From Anomaloglossus baeobatrachus (lineage: Eukaryota; Chordata; Amphibia; Anura; Aromobatidae), in the NCBI RefSeq assembly GCF_048569485.1, contig NC_134356.1, forward strand, positions 534,266,556 to 534,330,555: a DNA stretch of 64,000 nucleotides, written 5' to 3'. The notes beneath the pieces are model-generated. The model had not been told where the DNA came from and searched no databases. It was given only the letters and a program-made list of their open reading frames with translations. Positions 51,501-60,500 of the stretch are shown here, piece after piece. The position numbers were made by a program, and so were the translations under genes. The number at the start of each line of letters is the position of its first letter. The stretch's first letter is position 1.

Positions 51501-54500
51501 GGTGGCTCGAGCGGTGGGCCGGATCCCGGGGACTCGAGCGGCGTTCCTCGCCCGTGAGTGAAAGGGGGGTGTTGATTGTGGGGATTTGATATTGTCCGTG
51601 ACGCCACCCACGGTTGTGGTGAGATTGGTGACACCACCGTTGCTCTGGACGGGGATCCCGGGAGCGATGACAGGGAGCAGCCTGGATGTTAGTTCTCCCC
51701 TCCGTGGGTAGGGGGTTGGTTGTCCCGGGGCCCGGTGAGGGGGGGTTTGGATGGATGGCAGGCGGGTTACAGGGCCTGGTGAGGTGCAGCGTCGCAGGGG
51801 CAGCGCTGTGCCGCACGGCACGGTGGTACTCACTCAGCCAGTAACGAATACACAGTCTCCGGTAAAACAAACGGCTGGATGGACGGGTCCCACAGACGGC
51901 TGCGGTGTTTCTCCTCCCGGCAGGTTGATGGTGACTGCCTTTCCCTGCACCTGTGTAGTGTGTACGGTTCCAATGGGTTCCCACCGGTAACCCGCTCCCC
52001 AGCTTGGATATGTGCTGAAGGAGCCCCTTTTGCCCGCAGACTCTGGCCCTGGGAACTTTAGCCTTGGCGGTGACTGTGTTTCCCTCTAACGGTTGGACGG
52101 TTGCCTTCTATCGGGACTTGGCTGCTGGGAAACCCAGGAGGTTCCCTTCGCTAACGGATTTGACAAATTGCACGGCGACTCCTAGCCTTGTCGGGGTCCG
52201 TAAGCCCCTGCTGGATGGTGCTGGCTTCTCTTTGCGTACCGGTCCAGTACCGCCGGGCCACCGCCCGTCCACGGTCCTTACGGCTAGCTCCAATAGGCCT
52301 CTCCTGCAGACGGTCACCACCGTCTGCCAACCTTACTGTTCCGTCCGGGCCACACACCCGGACCACTTTCTGTCTGCTCCTCTACCACTTCACTTCTTCC
52401 ACTTCCAACTCTAAAACACAACTCCCTCCTTTTCCCGCCTCCAGGACTGTGAACTCCTCGGTGGGTGGGACCAACCGCCTGGCCCACCCCCTGGTGTGGA
52501 CATCAGCCCCTGGAGGGAGGCAACAAGGATTTTGTTTGACTTAGGTGTGCCTGACCGGGGTGTGGGGTGTGTTGGTGTAGTACCTGTGACGTCCTGGCTT
52601 GTCCAGGGCGCCACATTTGTGTTAGGCCTAGGACACACGGTGAGGAAAACGGAGTTAGTGGAATGCAATAAAAAAATCACATTCCAATCGGACCAATATT
52701 ACTCTATGGGTCCGCTGCCATGAGCGATTATTTTCTCAGCCCTAATCGGACCGAGAAAACATGCGATCCTGTTTCACTCACATCCATTCAAGCCGAGAGA
52801 GAGATCTCACTGCACTCGCATTACACCGGTGTAATGCAAGTGCAGTGCCAGAATCGCAATAGCAGTTAACGGAGGAGATAGGATGATAAATCCCTCCCTC
52901 TCCTCCGCAGCACCGGTCTCCCCCTCTGCAGCTGTGGTCTGATCGCATGATCGGAACACAGTCACATGACCCTCGCATGACACTCGGCTCCCGCTGCGCT
53001 GCGAGCGTGAGCTGAGTATCATGACAAGCAGTAATCCCCATGTCGCCTCAGCCTTAATATTTCACTGATGATAAGTTACTTGCAATTACCGTATTTTTCA
53101 GTTTATAAGACGTACCAGATTATAAGACGCACGTCAAATTTAGAGGAAAAAAAGGTAACAAAATGGGGTCTGTTTTGCAATCTGGTGGGCTCTAACTGGG
53201 GGAGATGGCAGCGGTAGTGGAGTGGGGTCACAGGAGGCAGGGGTGGTGGTGGAGCAGAGCAATGCTGCGGGCAGTGCGTTTGGCAGGTGTCTCAGATGCT
53301 GGGGGGAAGGCAACTTCCAGAAACTCAATGACAAGCTGAAATCTCATCTGCGCACTCGCCATCTCCAGGCGCCATTTTCCTTAAGTCTGCTGCTGGGAGA
53401 TCAATAGGTCAGAGACGGCGCATGCGCAAATGAGATCTTCAGCCACAAGCTCCATCTGTGCACACACATTTTCAGGATGCCCCTGCCTCACAGCTTGCCA
53501 TTGTACTGACCCCAGCACAGCTCACTGCTGCACAGGCCCCAGCACAGCCTTGCCGCCGCACAGGCCCCAGCACAGAGCCTGCCTCCTGTGACCCCTCTCC
53601 ACCACCTCCCGGTAAGCCACATTTGGATTTTAAGATGCACCCCTCATTTTCCTCCCAATTTTCTGGGAGGAAAAGTGCATCTTATAATTTGAAAAATACA
53701 GTAAATCTGCAAAGATTTCAAAGCGGGAAATCACATAAATTTATCTTGGAAATTCTTTTCGGATTTTTATTTATTTGATGTGATTTGAATGTTCTATGTT
53801 ATGCTTTGGGGCCTTTCCAGAACTTAAAACATAAAAAGCATAGCATGTAAAGAAATAAAAAAAATACTCACCTCACTGCACATCTGCCTTGGCACCCCTG
53901 CAGCCATCCGTTCATTCCTCTTTTCATTCACCTTCCCTGTTGCACACGGTTTCTTTGGCCTGCTTTACTCTGGGCCCTGTTTTTTGGACCACTATTTCTA
54001 TTATGTCCCTGCGTCGTGCAAAGCCTAGTTAGCGCTATATTGGGTTGCGGTTAGACCTGTCGAAGCACCGCAGGTGTGCGAAACGGCCGTCGTCTAACGT
54101 GCTGTCCGCTGCCTCTCACTCCCCTTCAGCACAGCATGTAAGTCCGAAGCTTGAATAAAAGCATTTTTTTCTACACAGCAGCAAGCGGTGGGTGTCCATG
54201 TTTTTCTTAACTTTGGATGCTATATTGAGTTGCACCCAGTGACATCACGATATGTGTTGCCACAGCTTGACGCACAGAGATGTCAGAAGCCTATATGTGC
54301 TGGAACTGTGGCCCAAACTAAAACAGGCCAAAGAAAATGCATGTGGTGGGAAAAGCCATAAAAAAGGCAAGTAGGACTGAACAACAGGATTTGCTAGTGG
54401 AGACAGGCGAACAGTCTGGTAGTAATATTTTTTTTACCTTTTGCTAATGTCTTAGCTGGCCAATATTTTGCTGAATTCATGTGAAGCAAACTGAAAAAAA

Positions 54501-57500
54501 TTCTGCATTCTGCAGAATATCGATTTTTGTCAAATTTTAGGAGACTTCAATTCCACTCAAATACATTTTCTCCTCTCTACAAATGACCCATTATTTGCTG
54601 AACAGTAGTTGCTAGATGTGTTATTATGATAGAGCATCATATATAATCACTATATAATATTCAAATTATCAATGGGGGAATAAACCCCATAATTTCATAA
54701 AAAAGAGGGCAAGAGAGTAAAATATTTTTTTTTGCCCAGAGACTGTCCATCTTCTCACAACTAAAGACTCCCATAAAGAAAGCCTTAGAAAGCTGTCAGC
54801 TGAATGCTCATTTATCCAGCAGCTATTCCTACCATGTTGCATACAGATGCATGCTCACTCAGTTCAGCCAAGTATGTCCCCTTTGAGGACAGAGACCAAA
54901 AATATGGTACATTAAAACTTAACATGCCCTATTGTTTTTTTGCCGTGACATCATCTATTGCAGAGATCCGGCAGGACCCAAACCCACAGGCTGGTCAGTC
55001 ATGGATGCCAAAATCAGTGAGCACAATTAGATATTTTTTTTTAGATTTCTAATTACTTTAGTTATGAAAGAAATGATATCCATATCTGGAATAAAACAGT
55101 CAGAAAATGGATACTGAACACATATTTCAATGGCTCAAAAATTTTGTATTATGACAGTTACATAGAAGAAAATCATTTGAGAAGGATATATTCCTTCTTA
55201 GTTGCTGTTTTTCTACTTTAAGGAGACTTTTGTAAACTTAATGATGGAAAAGGAGAAAAAAGGATAACATCTTTCTTAAATATAGAAAAACGTAAAGAAA
55301 ACCACCTCTGATTTAGTAATAGTAGCTCTGACGCTTTAGATAAAGGAGACTAAAGTGAGCTACAGTGAGGCTCTCTGCTATCTCACTATTGTGACAGCTG
55401 CGCGAGGCTTCCGCTTTTCATCTGGGAGATACTACCGCGTAGGGGAAGAGTGGGTGTGCGCAGAATGGGAACATAGGAGGAATGCTTGATGGTGTTTGAT
55501 TGTTGTCTATTAGTTTTATCAAAATGTCATGATCTCATTAAAAAAAGTGAATGCAAGATGGATTCCTCTGTATTACAGAGCAGCTGAGTCAGAAGGAGAC
55601 AAGTAACAGCAATGAAAGTATATCTGGTCACATGTTATATCCTCCTGTGACTGTCTATCTACGGTATGTAGTGAGAAACTCAGAATGATGCTTTTCATGT
55701 AGCTCATCCCTCCTTTTGCAGATCCTGTAAATGTGGCTCTTGCTGGTTAACAATTTTATAAGATCCTTATTCTTCGCCTTGTTTTGGGCTTCATAATACA
55801 TAGAGACATCTTATTTTATGGTTCATAATGATGGGTGAATATATTTCAGTGGAATTGAAATGTACATAAATTTTTACAAAAATCCACCAAATAATTCACC
55901 AGAATGTGGATTATCTGTAATTCACTACAGCGGCGATTCAGCTAAATGGCGGCTGCTGACCTCTACTATTGTACAACTTATGAGCCCATTAAAAGGTTAA
56001 AAGCAAACAAATCATTTTTTTACTAAACTTATTCCTCTGCATATCACCATCATTCCTTTAAGGCTATGTGCGCACTTTGCGTTTTTACCTGCGTTTCAGC
56101 TGCGTTTTGAACTGCAGCATTTTCATGCCAAAATGCTTGCGTATTGCTTTTCAAGCAAAGTCAATGGGACATTGTGTTTTCTTGTGCGCACTTTGCTTTT
56201 CTAAATTCTGCGTTTAATTTGCATAAATTTGGGTAAAAACTCAGCGTTCAAGGAAGCAACATGTCAATTGTTTTTTCAATTTGGGCTGCGTTTTGATAAC
56301 ATTGAAGTCAATGAGAAAAGTCAAAACGCAATCAGCATCAAAATTCTAGCGTTTTACATGCTTTTTTGATGCAGAAAACATGCGTTTTGGACCAATTAAT
56401 TGCATGCGTTTTTGGCAAAATATTAATGGCATGATATGTCCCTTTACACACACACATAGTCCGACAATTAAATTTAAGAAAATCCATAAATTAATGTAAT
56501 TTTATGCATAATTATTATCAAAATGCTATCATTTTAATAAAATAAGCCATTTTTTGATTGATAATAATCTTGATATTTGTTATCATTTTATTCTTTTTTT
56601 TCATAGTGTTTGAATGTTATAAATTATATGAAAAAACAGGTAAAACTCGGTAAAAACAAGGCCAAAACGCGGTAAAAACGCACGTGTATTTATCGCGATT
56701 TTGTGGTCAAAAGCAACTTTGGCAAATACCATTTCTGCCAAAGGATGCGTTTAGAACTGCAACTACATCGACGCAACGTGGGCACATAGCCTAATGCTTG
56801 TTCCATCTTCTGATCATCACTGCAAAAGCTGAAATTTCCTCATGAGGTCTGAGACATTTATTTGTGCATATTTCTACAAGGTTTTGGTTGATGACATAAC
56901 ATCATGACACTATGACCTCTTGCCCTTGCACAATACCCTCCCTGGCCTCATCAGACTCAGAAGTCCTGGCTTGGTGTGAGTGGGTATTTCAGCGTTCATA
57001 GCATCAATCAGAAAATGCAACGAGAGCCGGGCAGGTGATGGTTAGGGGCAAAGTCAAATGTCCTGAGAAAAATACACAAACTGGAGAATTCGAATTTTGT
57101 GTTATGCATTCATTTCTAATTGATAAATGGCATAAAAACAATATTCAGTAGAACGTAAAGCTTAGGATCCTTGTGTTAAAAACAAATGGCATTAGATCAG
57201 GTTTTTATTATTATCGTAATAAAAAAGAACAGATAGAATAGAAAAATAAAATATATTTTTATACTCTTTTTGAAAATGACAAAAGGATGTTACAGGATAA
57301 GGAATAATCTTACATGTAGTCACTTTTATATCTGCAGACCCACAATACAATGGAGCCTTGGTAATCCAGATAGAGTACATCGCTAGTGGAGGTGAGCAGT
57401 GTTTAGGCCTAAGCCACACGGCGAGAAAACCGGTGCGAGTGGAGTGCGATAAAACATCGCATTCCACTCAGACCAATTCTAGCCTGTGTGTCAGCGCACA

Positions 57501-60500
57501 TGAGCGATTATTTTCTCAGTCCTAATTGGACAGAGAAAACAATCGCAGCATGCTACGATTGTAATGTAAGACTCTTTTCTCTCGCACCCATTCAAGTGAA
57601 TGGGGTGAGAAAAAAATCGCACTGCACTCGCGGTACACCGGTGTACCACGAGTGCAGAGTGAGAATGGCAATAGCCGGCTACAGTGGAGAGAGGGAGAGA
57701 AATCCATCCCTCCCCTCCTCAGCGCTGGCCTGCACCTCCACAGTGCTGGCCCACTCCCTGCAGCTGAGGTCCGCTCGCACACTCAGACCTCAGTCGCATG
57801 GATACTACCATGACACTCGGCTCCTGCTGTATTGCCAGCACGAGCCGAGTGTCATGCGAGCATCGCACTAGTGCCCCGTGTGGCCCCGGCCTTATTCCCA
57901 GTCTACCCATTTATGTGCAGGGTTCCAATACGCAGTGAACCAACTGACTGTTTTTTTTTATCTAATGATATTATCCCGCTGTGTAGGTCTGCCTGAGACA
58001 TTCTCTGCACGTGTTGAATACAGGTTATTTTTGAGTACATCTGATGCTTATTTCTATCTACGTATATTACCATTTATATTAATATAGCACTTTGTTACCC
58101 ACATGGTCCTAATACTATCAACATTATTAAACAATGAGAAAGTAAGAATAATAAAAAAGTCCAAAAATATCATGCACAATGTAAATATCTACAGTCATGT
58201 AATTGCTACAACGACAAATCAAAAGTAAATCAAAATGATGAGTAGAGAGAACAAACCCAATGGCTTCCTTACCTTTTTGTCACCTTGCTTTTATGCATTG
58301 TGATTGTTATTACTGCCTTTAGTTGTCATTCTTCATCAACATATTTTCTACTTAAGGTAATATGATTGAAGAAACTCATTATAAGCAGATTCCCTTTAAT
58401 TAACCCCATGAATTAATGAATAGAATGTATACATATGTCAATAACATAATAAAGTTATGTAATTTACCTAGGTCACAGCTTTCTCCTCCATATCCTGGTG
58501 GACATAGACAATGAACTCTCCCTTCATTTGCTATACATGTTCCACTTCCACACTGGATATCTGCACATGTCCCGAAAATTCCTGCAGTTTCCAGAAATTA
58601 ATTAGTTAACTAATGTAAAGCAATATTATAATTGTATATTGGTCCATGTTGAATATCCACATTCTTCAATTTCATATGGAACCATATACAGTTGTTTTTT
58701 TGTCAACTTCCAAATTAATGAGATTTGGAATGAAGAACATTATTCATGTTTTCAATCGGTCAAACCGTTGATCATTACAAATCAAGCTCTTATCTCTCCC
58801 AACATCATCTGTCAGAAGACAGTCAAGAGTTTCCCATACAAACTAAAATAAAGTTATCCAAACCCTCAATATTGGTAGGATTAGTTGACAATCTAACGTC
58901 AATGTTGAGGCCTACCAATTCTCCTCTGCCTGATGATGTCAGGGGAAATAACGATGAAGCAGCTTGAATTGTAACACTTGGACAATTTTTTTTCTGGTGA
59001 TAAGATGATGCCAGAGGTGACTGGAAGCAGGTTTCTCTGCTCTCCCTTAAAAAACCACATCCGCTAATAAGTATAGGGAAGAAGATAACTGGCAGCCAAT
59101 TGAGTGTTCGTCTGTCAGCTATTGCATATGTATGGAGGCCTTAAAGAGGACCTTTCAAACTGGACATGCCATATTACAGGTATCAAGTTCAACATGAAAA
59201 ATTTGTTGAAAGGTCCACTTTAGTCCTGGGTTCAGCTCGGATAATAGAGAGAATTTATGAAATGATGTATGCCAGTTTTGTGGCTTTAAAAAGTTTCAAA
59301 TTATAGCACATAACATAATTGCACAATAATTTAGAAGTATTCTCATCGCTCAACACTTTTCAAAACTGTCAAGAAAAATGGCCAGGGTCAATCGGGGAAT
59401 TTTATTTTCTTTGGCTCAACAAATGTACTATTTAATATATCGGAAATTTAAGAATTTGGCACATTTACTTAAAAGAAGTGTGAAGTAAATCTCCATCAAT
59501 TAGTATTAGTGATAAATATAGGAATAAAATATTTTAAATATTCAACTTCATACTAGCAATATTGAGAAGGAGAAATGTAATACCTTCAACATAATCTACA
59601 TCGGGTAGAACTTGAGGTGTAGCTTCCATCAATGGTGCTGGTGTTTGAATGGCTGCCTCATCTATAATGTCTCCTGATGCAGAAGTAGATAGTTCAGTGT
59701 CTTTTTTTGCTTCTTCTGGTTCTTTTGGTTCAATTGTTAATTCAGATTCTGGTATGGATGTGCTAATAATTATATCAGGTACAGATGATTCTCCAGATAA
59801 ATCTTTTGAAGAAACAGTTTGATACCCAGATGTGTCAACACTGGCTTCAGTACTTCCATCAACAGGTTCTCCACTAGTTAGAGGAATTCCAGATGGATCC
59901 CCACTGACTTCAGGAATAGAAAGTGGTGCCTCCCCACTAATATCCCCAGAAGCAGAGCTTTCGATAATGTATGGAAAAGTAACACCACCTAACTCTTGTG
60001 AAATTGTTGGCTTGGTAACAGCTTCAATTAAATCATCAGTTATTAGTTTGATTTCTGGAAGCCCAGATGTAAATCCTGAAATATCTCCACTTTCTTCTGT
60101 GGTTGATGGCTGTCCACTTAAATCAGGAAGTCCAGATGTTTCTGCAGATGCCTCTCCTGAAGGAAACCCACTTATTTCAAATATTCCTGATGGTCCCTGA
60201 CCTGCCTCTTCCACAATAGGTCCCAATGTTGGAGCTTCCACTAAAGTAAAATCTATATGGGATATTGTTGGAATACCAGATGGGAATCCACTAAGGTCAT
60301 CAATGCCAGATGTAATACCACTCACAAATTCAATGCCAGATGTCTCTCCACTAAAGTCAATTCCACTTGAGAGTCCACTAATTCCTATTTCTCCACTAAG
60401 AATATCTCCAGATACAAAACCACTGCTATCTATAAAGCCAGAGGGCTCCCCACTAATGCCAGAAATTCCAGATATGTCACCTGAGAGATCTCCTGAAAAC

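Noticed and set aside
51318-52544. Several long GC-rich ORFs on both strands
   Set aside because: They lie within a solo LTR, overlap each other in several frames, and show no protein family.
58930-58965. CCTGATGATGTCAGGGGAAAT as another hammerhead copy
   Set aside because: The core box is present, but the following bases do not form a stem before GAAA and no stem I pairing is seen.
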